Origin: Cellulosimicrobium cellulans
GTDB lineage: Bacteria; Actinomycetota; Actinomycetes; Actinomycetales; Cellulomonadaceae
Assembly (NCBI RefSeq): GCF_016907755.1
Contig: NZ_JAFBCN010000001.1
Location: 4,340,001-4,404,000, forward strand
Length of the DNA stretch: 64,000 bases
Direction of reading: 5' to 3'
Below the pieces are notes generated by a model. That model worked only from the letters and a program-made list of their open reading frames with translations, was not told the DNA's origin and ran no database searches. Below are positions 1-7,836 of this stretch, piece after piece. Each line of letters opens with the position of its first letter. Positions within the stretch are counted from its first letter, which is position 1. A program made the translations under genes and the position numbers.

Positions 1-1
1 G

Positions 2-316
2 TTCACGCTCACGTCGTCGTGCGGCGAGCGGAACCTCATCGGGGACTTCGACGTCGAGGTCGTGGGCGGCGAGGTGGTCGCGGTCTCGGCGAGCCTCGCG
101 CACCTGGAGACGACCCCGGAGTCGTACGTCGAGAGCGGTGGCCGCACGATCGACGGGTTCCTCGACCTCGTCGACGAGCGCCACGACGACGTCACCGACG
201 TCGCGTTCGACGGCGAGCTGGGCTACCCGACGTCGCTCACGCTCGACCCGATGCCGCGCGCGATCGACGACGAGGAGTGCTACGCGATCACGGACGTGCA
301 CCCCGCGCGCGGCTGA
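2..316 (+). CDS. DUF6174 domain protein, C-terminal part (5' cut by window)
   Basis: The frame is open from the window edge and ends with TGA at 314-316, so only the last 104 residues are visible. They match the DUF6174 pattern: a Cys-containing strand (LTSSCGERNLIG) followed by a short Val-rich strand, then a conserved end with GYPTSLTLDPMP and AIDDEECYAITDV. Family members are usually small secreted proteins or lipoproteins of unknown function, and any signal peptide would lie outside the window. A nine-pair inverted repeat follows 14 nt after the stop. The neighbour on the right converges on it, so no operon is implied. The family call is fairly safe; the function is unknown. Confidence 0.7.
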   Translation, partial: FTLTSSCGERNLIGDFDVEVVGGEVVAVSASLAHLETTPESYVESGGRTIDGFLDLVDERHDDVTDVAFDGELGYPTSLTLDPMPRAIDDEECYAITDVHPARG

Positions 317-329
317 CGGCCGCCCACCC

Positions 330-364
330 GGGCGACCGCGCGCCGTCGGGCACGCCGGTCGCCC
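330..364. terminator. Candidate bidirectional hairpin between convergent genes
   Basis: GGGCGACCG at 330-338 can pair with CGGTCGCCC at 356-364, a 9-bp GC stem with a 17-nt loop. It lies exactly between the convergent stops at 316 and 372. There is no T-tract, as is common in high-GC actinobacteria. Confidence 0.4.
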
Positions 365-371
365 GCGACGA

Positions 372-3300
372 TCAGAGCCGCTCGGCGAGCAGCTCGACGA
401 GAGCCTTGCCCTGCACGCCGGCGAGGTCGTCGGCCTGGGTGCGGCACGAGAACCCGTCCGCGAGGTAGACGTCGCCCGGGGCGGCGTCGCGCAGCGCGGG
501 CAGCAGCGCGTTCTCCGCGACCGCGACCGACGTCTCGTAGTGGCCCTTCTGCATGCCGAAGTTGCCCGCGAGCCCGCAGCAGCCGGCGAGGACCTTGATC
601 GTCGCGCCCGCGTCGCGCAGCAGCCGCTCGTCCGCGGCGAAGCCCATCACCGAGTGCTGGTGGCAGTGCGGCTGCACGACGGCGGTCACGTCCGACAGGT
701 CGGGCACGCGCCACCCGGACTCGCGGCCGGGCGCGGTGTCGACCGACGTGAGGAGCTCGGCGAGCGTCCGCGTCGCGGCGGACACGGCCTGGGCGCGCGG
801 GTCGTCGGGGAACAGGTCCACGAGGTCGGAGCGCAGCACGGCCGTGCACGACGGCTCGAGCCCCATGATCGGGATGCCGTTCACGGCGTACGGGCCGAGC
901 ACGGACAGCAGGTTCTCCAGGCGCTTGCGCGCGCCGTCGAGCTGGCCCGTGCTGATCCACGTGAGGCCGCAGCACGCCTGCTCGTCGGGCACGACGACGT
1001 CGTACCCCGCCGCGGTGAGCACCTTCACGGCGGCCTGCGGCACGCCCGGCGACATGTTGTCGCTGAACGAGTCCGTCCACAGCACGACCTTGGGGCGCTC
1101 GTCGCGCACGGGGTGGCCGGGCCGCTCGCCGATGTGCAGCCCGGGGACGCCCTGGGTCGCGCCGCCGCGCTTCCACCACGTGCGGAAGGGCACCTCGGCG
1201 AACGTGGTCATCGAGCGGCGCGTGTCCATGCCGCCCGCCCAGAGGACCGTCTTCGCCAGCGGCCGGAACCCGAGCAGCTTGTTGGCCAGGCGGGGCATCC
1301 CCGTCGCGAGCCGCGCCCAGACCGGCAGCCAGCCGAGCGAGTAGTGGTCGACGGGTCGCAGCTTGCCGCGGTACGTACGGTAGAGGACCTCGGACTTGTA
1401 CTGCGCCATGTCGACGCCCGCGGGGCAGTCGCTCGAGCACGCCTTGCAGGACAGGCACAGGTCGAGCGAGTCGCGCACCTCCGGCGCCGCGAGGCCGCCC
1501 ACGAGCGTGCCGTTCACGGCCTCCTGGAGCACGCGGGCGCGGGCGCGCGTGACGTCCTTCTCGTCCTTGGTCGCCTGGTACGACGGGCACATGAACCCGC
1601 CCGCGGCGGTGTTGTCCGCGCGGCACTTGCCGACGCCGACGCAGCGGTGCACGGCCTGCGTCATGTCGCCGTGGTCGTGCGCGAACGAGAAGCCCTGGTA
1701 GCCGGCGCGGCGCGAGATCTTCGTGACCTTCGCGGGCGCTGCCGTGCTCGTCCCGGGCGTGCCCGGCGCGCCGACCTTCGACAGCAGCGGGTGCGCGTGC
1801 GGGCGCCGCAGGTCGTCGTCGACCGCGCTCGGGCGCACGACGACACCCGGGTTCATGACGTCCTGCGGGTCGAACAGCGCCTTGAAGCGCTCCATGAGCG
1901 CGATCGCCTCGGGGCTGTACATGACCGGGAGCAGCTCCGAGCGCGCGCGCCCGTCGCCGTGCTCGCCCGAGAGCGAGCCGCCGTACTTCGCGACGAGCTC
2001 GGCCGCCTCGAGCATGAACGTGCGCAGCACCGACCCCGACGCCTCGAGCGGGATGTCGATGCGCAGGTGCACGCACCCGTCGCCGAAGTGCCCGTACGGC
2101 AGGCCGTCGACGCCGTAGCGCGCCATGAGCGCGTCGAGGTCGCGCAGGTAGTCGCCCAGCCGCTCCGGCGGGACCGCCGAGTCCTCCCAGCCCGGCCAGG
2201 CCTGCTCGCCCGCGGGCGTGCGCCCGGCGAGCCCGGCGCCGTCGGCCCGGATCTGCCACATCTTGGTCGCGTCGGGTCCCGCGGGCAGGATCATCGTGGC
2301 CTCGCTGCCCGACGCCGCGACGATCGCCTCCGCGTTCGCCATCGCCTCCTCGGGGGTCGCGCCCCCGACCTCGACCATGAGCCAGCCCGCGCCCGGCGGC
2401 AGCGGCGGGACGGACTGCGCGCCCTTGGCGCGGCGCACGACGTCGACGAGCCGCGCGTCGAGGCCCTCGACCGCGAGGGGGCTGAGGTTCAGGAAGGTCG
2501 GGACGTCGTCGGCCGCGGACGGCATGTCCGGGTAGCCGAGCACGACGAGCGTCGGCTTGGACGGCACCGGGACGAGGCGGACCGTCGCCTCGAGGATCGT
2601 CACGAGGGTGCCCTCGGTGCCGACGAGCGCCTTCGCGAGGTCCGACCCGTTCTCCGGCAGCAGGTGCTCGAGCGAGTAGCCCGACACCTGGCGCCCGAAC
2701 CGCCCGAACTCCGTGCGGATCAGCGCCAGGTTCTCCCGGACGAGCTCCGCGAGCCCCGGGACGTCGGCGAACGTCGGGTCGCCCTTGCCCGCGGTGAAGC
2801 GGCGGCCGCGGCCGTCGACGACGTCGAGCTCGATCACGTTGTCGACCGTGCGCCCGTAGGCGACGGCGTGGGGACCGCACGCGTTGTTGCCGATCATGCC
2901 GCCGAGCGTCGCGCGGTTCTGCGTCGACGGATCGGGGCCGAACCGCAGCCCGTGCGGCGCGGCCTCCTGCTGCAGCGCCGACATGACGACGCCCGGCTCG
3001 ATCCGCGCGGTGCGGGCCTCCGGGTCGACGTCGAGCACACGGTTCACGTGCCGCGTGAAGTCGAGGACCACGCCCGGACCGATCGAGTTGCCCGCCACCG
3101 ACGTCCCGGCGCCGCGCGCCGTGACCGGCACCTCGAGCTCGCGCAGCACGTCGAGCGCCGCGACGACGTCGTCCGCGTCCTGCGGGTACACCACGGCCTC
3201 GGGCACGACGCGGTAGTTCGACGCGTCCGTCGAGTACTCGGCCCGGCGCCGCGTGGAGGAGTCGACCGCGCCGCGCACGACCGTCCGCAGGGCCTCGGCG

Positions 3301-3458
3301 AGCGCCGTGCGGGCGGCGTCGGCCGCCCGTTCGGCCTCGCGGAGAGCGGCCTCGCGCTCCGCCTCCGGCGACGTCGTCGCCCGGGAGCCGGACCGCCGCG
3401 AGCCGTTCCCGTCGTGCTGCGGGGCGGGGGTCGGGGTGGCGTCGATCTCAGCGGACAC
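372..3458 (-). CDS. Fused FAD-linked oxidase / Fe-S oxidoreductase (GlcD + GlpC-like)
   Basis: The protein is 1,028 aa if started at the GTG at 3458. That start is chosen because the longer frame adds a low-complexity extension and because GACAAT sits 6 nt before the GTG, as expected for a leaderless start. An N-terminal PCMH-type FAD domain (VTARGAGTSVAGNS, FGPDPSTQNRATLGGMIGNN) is followed by the FAD-oxidase C-terminal domain with HFGDGCVHLRI and SGEHGDGRAR. A ferredoxin-like domain has CxxxxKC and CLSCKACSSDCP clusters. The C-terminus has two CCG motifs (CCGLTWISTG, CCGLAGNFGM) and HCHQHS. This is the fused form of D-lactate/glycolate dehydrogenase-like enzymes: an FAD oxidase passing electrons to Fe-S centres, probably at the membrane. 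The exact 2-hydroxyacid substrate cannot be told. It stands alone in its orientation. Confidence 0.9.
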   Translation of the reverse strand: MSAEIDATPTPAPQHDGNGSRRSGSRATTSPEAEREAALREAERAADAARTALAEALRTVVRGAVDSSTRRRAEYSTDASNYRVVPEAVVYPQDADDVVAALDVLRELEVPVTARGAGTSVAGNSIGPGVVLDFTRHVNRVLDVDPEARTARIEPGVVMSALQQEAAPHGLRFGPDPSTQNRATLGGMIGNNACGPHAVAYGRTVDNVIELDVVDGRGRRFTAGKGDPTFADVPGLAELVRENLALIRTEFGRFGRQVSGYSLEHLLPENGSDLAKALVGTEGTLVTILEATVRLVPVPSKPTLVVLGYPDMPSAADDVPTFLNLSPLAVEGLDARLVDVVRRAKGAQSVPPLPPGAGWLMVEVGGATPEEAMANAEAIVAASGSEATMILPAGPDATKMWQIRADGAGLAGRTPAGEQAWPGWEDSAVPPERLGDYLRDLDALMARYGVDGLPYGHFGDGCVHLRIDIPLEASGSVLRTFMLEAAELVAKYGGSLSGEHGDGRARSELLPVMYSPEAIALMERFKALFDPQDVMNPGVVVRPSAVDDDLRRPHAHPLLSKVGAPGTPGTSTAAPAKVTKISRRAGYQGFSFAHDHGDMTQAVHRCVGVGKCRADNTAAGGFMCPSYQATKDEKDVTRARARVLQEAVNGTLVGGLAAPEVRDSLDLCLSCKACSSDCPAGVDMAQYKSEVLYRTYRGKLRPVDHYSLGWLPVWARLATGMPRLANKLLGFRPLAKTVLWAGGMDTRRSMTTFAEVPFRTWWKRGGATQGVPGLHIGERPGHPVRDERPKVVLWTDSFSDNMSPGVPQAAVKVLTAAGYDVVVPDEQACCGLTWISTGQLDGARKRLENLLSVLGPYAVNGIPIMGLEPSCTAVLRSDLVDLFPDDPRAQAVSAATRTLAELLTSVDTAPGRESGWRVPDLSDVTAVVQPHCHQHSVMGFAADERLLRDAGATIKVLAGCCGLAGNFGMQKGHYETSVAVAENALLPALRDAAPGDVYLADGFSCRTQADDLAGVQGKALVELLAERL

Positions 3459-3539
3459 GTCGCGATTGTCGCACCCTCGCGCCCGGAGACCCGGAACCGT
3501 CCGACCCCTGGCAGCCGATCTGCCGAGGCAGAGCCGTCG

Positions 3540-3675
3540 GTCGGTCGAGGTAGAGGCCTGGCCCGCCGACCTAGGGCCCTGGTCCACCGAGGTAGCGGCG
3601 TGGTCCTCCGACCTATGGGCCCTGGTCCGCCGACGTAGAGGCGTGGTCCGCCGCGTAGCGCCCTGGTCATGCCAG
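3540..3675. repeat. Six imperfect 21-22 bp tandem units
   Basis: About six direct units follow the approximate consensus CGASGTAGMGGCSTGGTCCGC. Examples are CGAGGTAGCGGCGTGGTCCTC and CGACGTAGAGGCGTGGTCCGC. The last unit runs into TGGTCATGCCAGACGGCG. The same unit appears inverted at 3976-4010 and again near 49690-49720, next to the second copy of the palindromic element, so unit and palindrome travel together. Confidence 0.65.
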
Positions 3676-3850
3676 ACGGCGCGTGGTCACCCGTCACGGC
3701 CGGGGTTGCGGCCGGCATGGGCACCTGATGCCCGACGGCGGCCCGTCGCCCACCGCGGACGGGTCGCGGCCGCCCGACGTGAGCGAACGACGCCGCGGGT
3801 AGTTCGCCCAGGCGAGCAGAGACCACGGCGAGACGAAGCCGGGTCGGGGC

Positions 3851-3945
3851 GGGTGGTGGTGCCGCGTCGTGGCGGGCCTGGCGGGAGCCGCGAGGAACGA
3901 GCGGCGGATGGTAGACGCGGCACCACCACCCACCCCGACCACCCA
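3851..3945. repeat. 95-bp dispersed palindromic element, copy A
   Basis: This block is identical, base for base, to 49568-49662. Its termini are an 18-bp perfect inverted repeat, GGGTGGTGGTGCCGCGTC at 3851-3868 against 3914-3931, around a 45-nt centre. Weaker similarity to copy B extends left to about 3789 and right to about 3990 (for example CGACCACACGCCGTCG in both). No coding sense is apparent. Confidence 0.85.
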
Positions 3946-4011
3946 GGGCGACCACACGCCGTCGGGCATGACCAGGGCTTCACCTCGGCCGACCAGGGAT
4001 CTACCTCGGCG

Positions 4012-6114
4012 TCAGAGGACGAGCTCCGGTTGGAGCTTCTTGATGGTCCAGACGCGCTGCTTGCGGGCCGCGAGGGTCGTGACGGCGAGGGCGCCGACCA
4101 GGACGACGAGGAGGACGGTGACGTCGCGCGTGACGGTCGCCATGTTGCCGCCGTACAGGAGCTGGCGCAGGCCCTCGACGGCGTACGTCATGGGCAGGAA
4201 CTGGTGCATCGAGCGCAGCGGCTCGGGGATCGTCTGCCACGGGAACGTGCCGCCCGCCGTGACGAGCTGGACGAGCATGAGCACGAGCCCGAGGAACTGC
4301 CCGGCCGCGCCGAGCCAGACGTTGAGCGCCTGGAGGATCGCGACGAACGTGGCGGACACGAGCACGAGGAACAGCGCGGTCCCGACGCCGTGCACGGGGT
4401 CGATGTCGAGCGCGAACTTGGTCACGGTGAACATCGCCGCGACCTGCACGACGCCGATCGCGGCCGGGGTGAGCCACCCGCCCAGAGCGGTGGCCAGGCC
4501 GGAACGGCCCGCGGCGAGCGCCCGCGAGGACAGCGGGCGCACGAGCAGGAAGAGCACGTAGGCGCCGATCCAGGTCGCGAGCGACAGGAAGAAGGGCGCG
4601 AGGCCGCCCCCGTAGGTGCCGGCGGACGACAGCGCCTCGTTCTTCACGGACACCGGGTTGCCGATGGTCTCGGCGGTGTCCTGGCGCGTCTGCTCGTCGA
4701 GGTCCGGCACCTGGCCGAGCCCTTCGGCGAGCCCGTCGCGGAGCTGGGTGACGCCGTCGACGAGCTCGCCGGACCCGTCGCGGAGCTGCGACGTGCCGTC
4801 CGCGAGCGAGGTCGCGCCGTCGGACACCTGGCGCGTCCCGTCGGCGAGCCGGGAGACGCCGTCGACGAGCTGCGGGGTCGCGGCGGCAAGCTGCCCGGTG
4901 CCGTCGGCGAGGCGGTCGGCGCCGTCGGCGGCGCTCGCGATGCCCGCCGTCAGCTGCGGCGTCGCGGCGGCGAGGCGGGCCGCGCCGTCGGACACCTGGC
5001 GTGAGCCGTCGGCGAGCTGGTCGAGCTTCCCGGACGCGGCCGTCACCTGGTCGACGGCGCCCTGAACCTGCTCGCGCTGCTGGTCGAGCACCGGCGCGAC
5101 CTGCGACCGCACCTGGTCGGCGGTCGCCTGGTCGAGGACGCCGTCGGCGACGAGCTGGTCGAGCCGGGCGTCGACGTCGCCGCGGGCCGTGTCGAGCGCG
5201 GGCAGCACCTGGCCCGCCGCGTCGGCGGCCTGCTGCCCGTACTGCGCCACCTGCGCGTTCCCGTCGGCGACCTGCGCGGCGCCGTCGGCGAGCTGGCGCG
5301 TCTGGTCGGGCAGCGACGACGTCGCGCCCCGGAGCGTCCCGAGCCCGGAGGCCAGGGACTCGGCGCCGTCGTCGAGCTGCCCGACGGCGTCCGCGAGCGT
5401 CCCGGTGCTCGCGTCGAGCCGCTCGGCGCCGTCGGCGGCCCGGCCCGCGCCGTCGGCGAGGGTGTGCGCGCCGTCGTCCGCGGTGACGAGGCCGTCGCGG
5501 AGCTGCGTCGCGCCGTCGAGGAGCTGGTCCGCGCCGTCCACGGCGTCGGCGAGGTTGGTGTGGATGGACGCGAAGCCGCGCAGGAACGTGTCCGCCGCCT
5601 CGGTGCCCACCTGCTCGGCGATCGAGTCGCGCACCTTGCCGACGATCTGGTCCGCGATGGTGCGCGCGAGGTAGTTGTTCGCGTCGTTCGTGATGAGCGT
5701 CAGGCTCGCCTGCTGGGGTGCGAACTCGCCCGCCGACGCGAGGTCGGCGGAGAACGTCGGGCCGATGACGAGCGCGGCGTCGTAGCGCCCGGACCGCACG
5801 CCGTACTCGGCGTCCACCTGGCTCGTCTCGACCCAGCCGAACCCGCCGTCGTCGAGGAGCTGGTCGGCGACGTCGCGGCCGAAGTGGCGCTCGGTCGTCG
5901 TCCCGGTCTGGGCGTCCGTCGTCGTGGTGCCCTCGTCGAGGACGACGAGCGCGGCGGGGATCTCGTCGAGCTTGTCGTACGGGTCGTGGTTGGCGAAGAG
6001 GTACAGGCCGGCGTAGAGGGTGGGGATGAGCGCCATCGCCAGGATGGCGAGGCGCGGCAGCGTGCCCGCGGCGAGGCGGCGCAGCTCGGACAGCCCGAGA
6101 CGGATCGCGGTCAT
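4012..6114 (-). CDS. YhgE/Pip family membrane protein (ABC-2-like permease)
   Basis: The protein is 700 aa. ATG at 6114 is chosen because it overlaps the upstream stop as ATGA; an upstream extension in the same frame is antisense-like. The N-terminus has one membrane helix (LPRLAILAMALIPTLYAGLYLF) followed by the family-typical segment FANHDPYDKLDEIPAALVVLDEG. The extracellular middle (about residues 200-510) is a long string of ADGA/QLADGT/ARL repeats typical of the X-X-X-DGA coiled region of YhgE/Pip proteins. The C-terminus carries about five membrane helices resembling ABC-2 permeases. Relatives include phage-infection protein Pip and type VII-linked EsaA-like proteins. The exported substrate is unknown. 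It forms an operon with the NTPase-like gene before it. Confidence 0.9.
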   Translation of the reverse strand: MTAIRLGLSELRRLAAGTLPRLAILAMALIPTLYAGLYLFANHDPYDKLDEIPAALVVLDEGTTTTDAQTGTTTERHFGRDVADQLLDDGGFGWVETSQVDAEYGVRSGRYDAALVIGPTFSADLASAGEFAPQQASLTLITNDANNYLARTIADQIVGKVRDSIAEQVGTEAADTFLRGFASIHTNLADAVDGADQLLDGATQLRDGLVTADDGAHTLADGAGRAADGAERLDASTGTLADAVGQLDDGAESLASGLGTLRGATSSLPDQTRQLADGAAQVADGNAQVAQYGQQAADAAGQVLPALDTARGDVDARLDQLVADGVLDQATADQVRSQVAPVLDQQREQVQGAVDQVTAASGKLDQLADGSRQVSDGAARLAAATPQLTAGIASAADGADRLADGTGQLAAATPQLVDGVSRLADGTRQVSDGATSLADGTSQLRDGSGELVDGVTQLRDGLAEGLGQVPDLDEQTRQDTAETIGNPVSVKNEALSSAGTYGGGLAPFFLSLATWIGAYVLFLLVRPLSSRALAAGRSGLATALGGWLTPAAIGVVQVAAMFTVTKFALDIDPVHGVGTALFLVLVSATFVAILQALNVWLGAAGQFLGLVLMLVQLVTAGGTFPWQTIPEPLRSMHQFLPMTYAVEGLRQLLYGGNMATVTRDVTVLLVVLVGALAVTTLAARKQRVWTIKKLQPELVL

Positions 6115-6950
6115 CGGCCCTCCTCGGGGTCGCGCTGGGTGTCGGCACGCTCGTCGAACCCGGGATCGTTCCTCAGATCTTCGCCAGCCTGGGGAGCGAC
6201 CCCGGGTCCGGCGACGTCCGGAGGCTCGATCGGGTCCGGGTCGGAGGCGGGCGGTGGGGTGGGGCGGGTCCGCAGGACGACGACGGGCGGCTCGTGGATC
6301 GAGGCGCCGCGGGCCGGGGGCAGGTCGACGCCGAGGTCGCGGGCCGAGGCGCGCGTGCACTGCACGAGCACGCCGTAGCCCGCGGCGGCGAGGGACTGCG
6401 CGACCTCCCACCAGCCCGACGGCTCGCCCCCGTGACGGTCCGGGAGGGTGAGCACGAGGAAGCGGACGTCGGGGTCCTCGGCCGCGAGCGCCGCGAGCAG
6501 CGCGGTGCGCACGACCCCGGGGACCTGGTCGAGGCGCCGCGCGCGGTCGGTGGTGAGCGAGTGGTCGGCGAGCCAGCGGGTGACGTCCGACGGCAGCGAC
6601 CGTCGTCCGGCGAGCGCGAGGCCCTCGGCGACGACGTCGGACACGGTGAGCGCGTCGTCGGGCTCGCTGATGCCGGGGACGTCGACGACGGCGGTCACGT
6701 CGCGCAGGGTGGCGGCGGCGCCGCGCGCGACCCGTCCGGACCGTCGTGACGGCGTGCTCGCGGGCAGGAGCCGGACCTCGCCCCCGGAGGGGTCGAACCG
6801 GCCCGTGGCGACGAGGGCGAGGGCGGTGTGCCCGTGGCCGGGCTCGCCCGCGACGAGCACGCACTCGCCCGTGGACCAGACGAGGTCCATCGGCTCGAGC
6901 ATCGGCTCGCGCCGCCCGTCGACGCGGACGTCCGTCAGCGTGATCTGCAT
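6111..6950 (-). CDS. Degenerate ABC-type ATP-binding protein, partner of YhgE
   Basis: The protein is 279 aa. It starts like an ABC ATPase: strand MQITLTDVRV, then GECVLVAGEPGHGHTALALVATG in the P-loop position. The P-loop reads GEPGHGHT (35-42), so the lysine of GxxGxGK[ST] is His41. FDPSGGEVRLLP follows as in ABC proteins. No LSGGQ signature is seen, and the Walker B region reads FLVLTLPDRHGG without an Asp-Glu pair. The Pro/Asp-rich C-terminus looks disordered. The last 4 nt overlap the yhgE-like start, so the two are translationally coupled. I infer a regulatory or structural, ATP-independent partner of the permease. It is expressed from the TetR-controlled promoter at 7015-7044. Confidence 0.7.
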   Translation of the reverse strand: MQITLTDVRVDGRREPMLEPMDLVWSTGECVLVAGEPGHGHTALALVATGRFDPSGGEVRLLPASTPSRRSGRVARGAAATLRDVTAVVDVPGISEPDDALTVSDVVAEGLALAGRRSLPSDVTRWLADHSLTTDRARRLDQVPGVVRTALLAALAAEDPDVRFLVLTLPDRHGGEPSGWWEVAQSLAAAGYGVLVQCTRASARDLGVDLPPARGASIHEPPVVVLRTRPTPPPASDPDPIEPPDVAGPGVAPQAGEDLRNDPGFDERADTQRDPEEGR

Positions 6951-6996
6951 CCCGGCTCTTCCTTCTCGTGGGTCCCCGGTCCTCCCCGAGGACGCC

Positions 6997-7047
6997 GTTG
7001 ACTCACGGTCAACAACGCTACGCCTCTTGTTGACTCGCGGTCAACAA
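6997..7047. promoter_or_regulatory. Divergent promoter with two TetR-type operators
   Basis: Two copies of GTTGAC-N5-GTCAAC lie at 6997-7013 (spacer TCACG) and 7029-7045 (spacer TCGCG), with starts 32 bp apart, about three helical turns. The second copy extends to 8-bp arms, TTGTTGAC/GTCAACAA, at 7027-7047. On the minus strand, TTGACC (7039-7044), an 18-bp spacer and TAGCGT (7015-7020) form a promoter for the yhgE operon. On the plus strand, TTGACT (7030-7035), 17 bp and TACAAC (7053-7058) lead into the tetR start at 7066. The operators therefore supply the -35 boxes of both promoters. Confidence 0.8.
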
Positions 7048-7065
7048 CGGCGTACAACGGAGGTC

Positions 7066-7773
7066 ATGCCCCGCACGCCCGCGCCCTCCGCCGACCCCCC
7101 GGCTCTCGCCGACGCCACGAGCCCCCCGCACGGCCCGCGCCGCCGGCGTGAGCCCGCCGACCGCCGTCGCGAGCTGCTCGACGCCGCCGCACGGCAGGCC
7201 GACGAGCACGGCCTGGACTCCCTCACCCCTGCGGTCGTCGCCGCGCGGTCGGGAGCGTCCAAGGCGCTCGTCTTCCACTACTTCGGGTCCACGGCGGGAC
7301 TGCGCCGGGCCGTCGCGCTCGAGGCCGTGGCGGGGCTCGAGGCGGCGACCGTCGCACCGGACGATCGTCCCCTCGGAGAGCGTCCGGCGCTCGCCGTCGC
7401 GTCGTTCCTCGACGCGGTCGAGGCCCGGCGCCTCGTCTGGCAGGACCTCTGGCGCGGCGCGCTCGCCGAGGACGACGCGACGCAGGAGGCTCTCGCACGC
7501 GTCCGGGAAGGCCTCGTCGCCCGGCTGACCTCTACGGTCTCCGCGACGTCCGGCGCGCCGCTCACGTCGCCGCGCCTCCGGCTGATCGCCGCGGGCTGGG
7601 TCGCGCTCGTCGAGAACGTCACGGCGGCGTGGCTCGGCGGGAGCGAGCTGTCCCGCACGGAGATCGAGCGGCTCGTCCTCGCGAGCGCGGTCGTCCTCGT
7701 GCCGGAGCTCCCCGAGCCCGCGCGCGGCGCCGTCCTCGCCATCGCCCGGGCGAACTCGTCCCCGGCGGGCTAG
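7066..7773 (+). CDS. TetR family transcriptional regulator
   Basis: The protein is 235 aa, with ATG at 7066 preceded by GGAGG. The N-terminal HTH is clear: RRRELLDAAARQADEHGLDSLTPAVVAARSG and SKALVFHYFGSTAGLRRAV, the YYHF-like recognition region of TetR proteins. The C-terminal ligand domain is unassigned. Its position, divergent from the yhgE-like operon with two palindromes between, makes it the likely repressor of both that operon and itself (inference). The first 30 residues are Pro/Ala-rich and poorly conserved-looking, so a slightly later start is possible. The ligand is unknown. Confidence 0.92.
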   Translation: MPRTPAPSADPPALADATSPPHGPRRRREPADRRRELLDAAARQADEHGLDSLTPAVVAARSGASKALVFHYFGSTAGLRRAVALEAVAGLEAATVAPDDRPLGERPALAVASFLDAVEARRLVWQDLWRGALAEDDATQEALARVREGLVARLTSTVSATSGAPLTSPRLRLIAAGWVALVENVTAAWLGGSELSRTEIERLVLASAVVLVPELPEPARGAVLAIARANSSPAG

Positions 7774-7836
7774 CGTCGGGAGAGCGCCCGCCAGACACGC
7801 ACACAGGGCGGCACGGACGAGGTCGGGAGGAAGCGC

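Larger units (their letters stand above)
3459..4011. other. 553-bp repeat-rich noncoding gap
   Basis: No convincing gene lies here. The gap holds the GACAAT leaderless promoter of the FAD oxidase at its left end, then about six imperfect 21-22 bp tandem units (3540-3675), then a roughly 200-bp palindromic element (about 3789-3990). The 95-bp core of that element recurs identically at 49568-49662. Related 36-bp segments at 3655-3690 and 3953-3988 lie in inverted orientation around the centre. Short open frames here carry no Shine-Dalgarno sequence and overlap the repeats, so they are not called. Confidence 0.7.

Noticed and set aside
138-3638. Very long open frame antisense to the FAD oxidase
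   Set aside because: It arises from strong third-position GC of the true gene; the product is Arg-rich and low in complexity, and the opposite strand has complete enzyme motifs.
3687-3983. Small ORFs over the palindromic element, similar to frames at 49336-49715
   Set aside because: Similar peptides result from the shared DNA repeat; no ribosome binding site, and all frames are about equally open.
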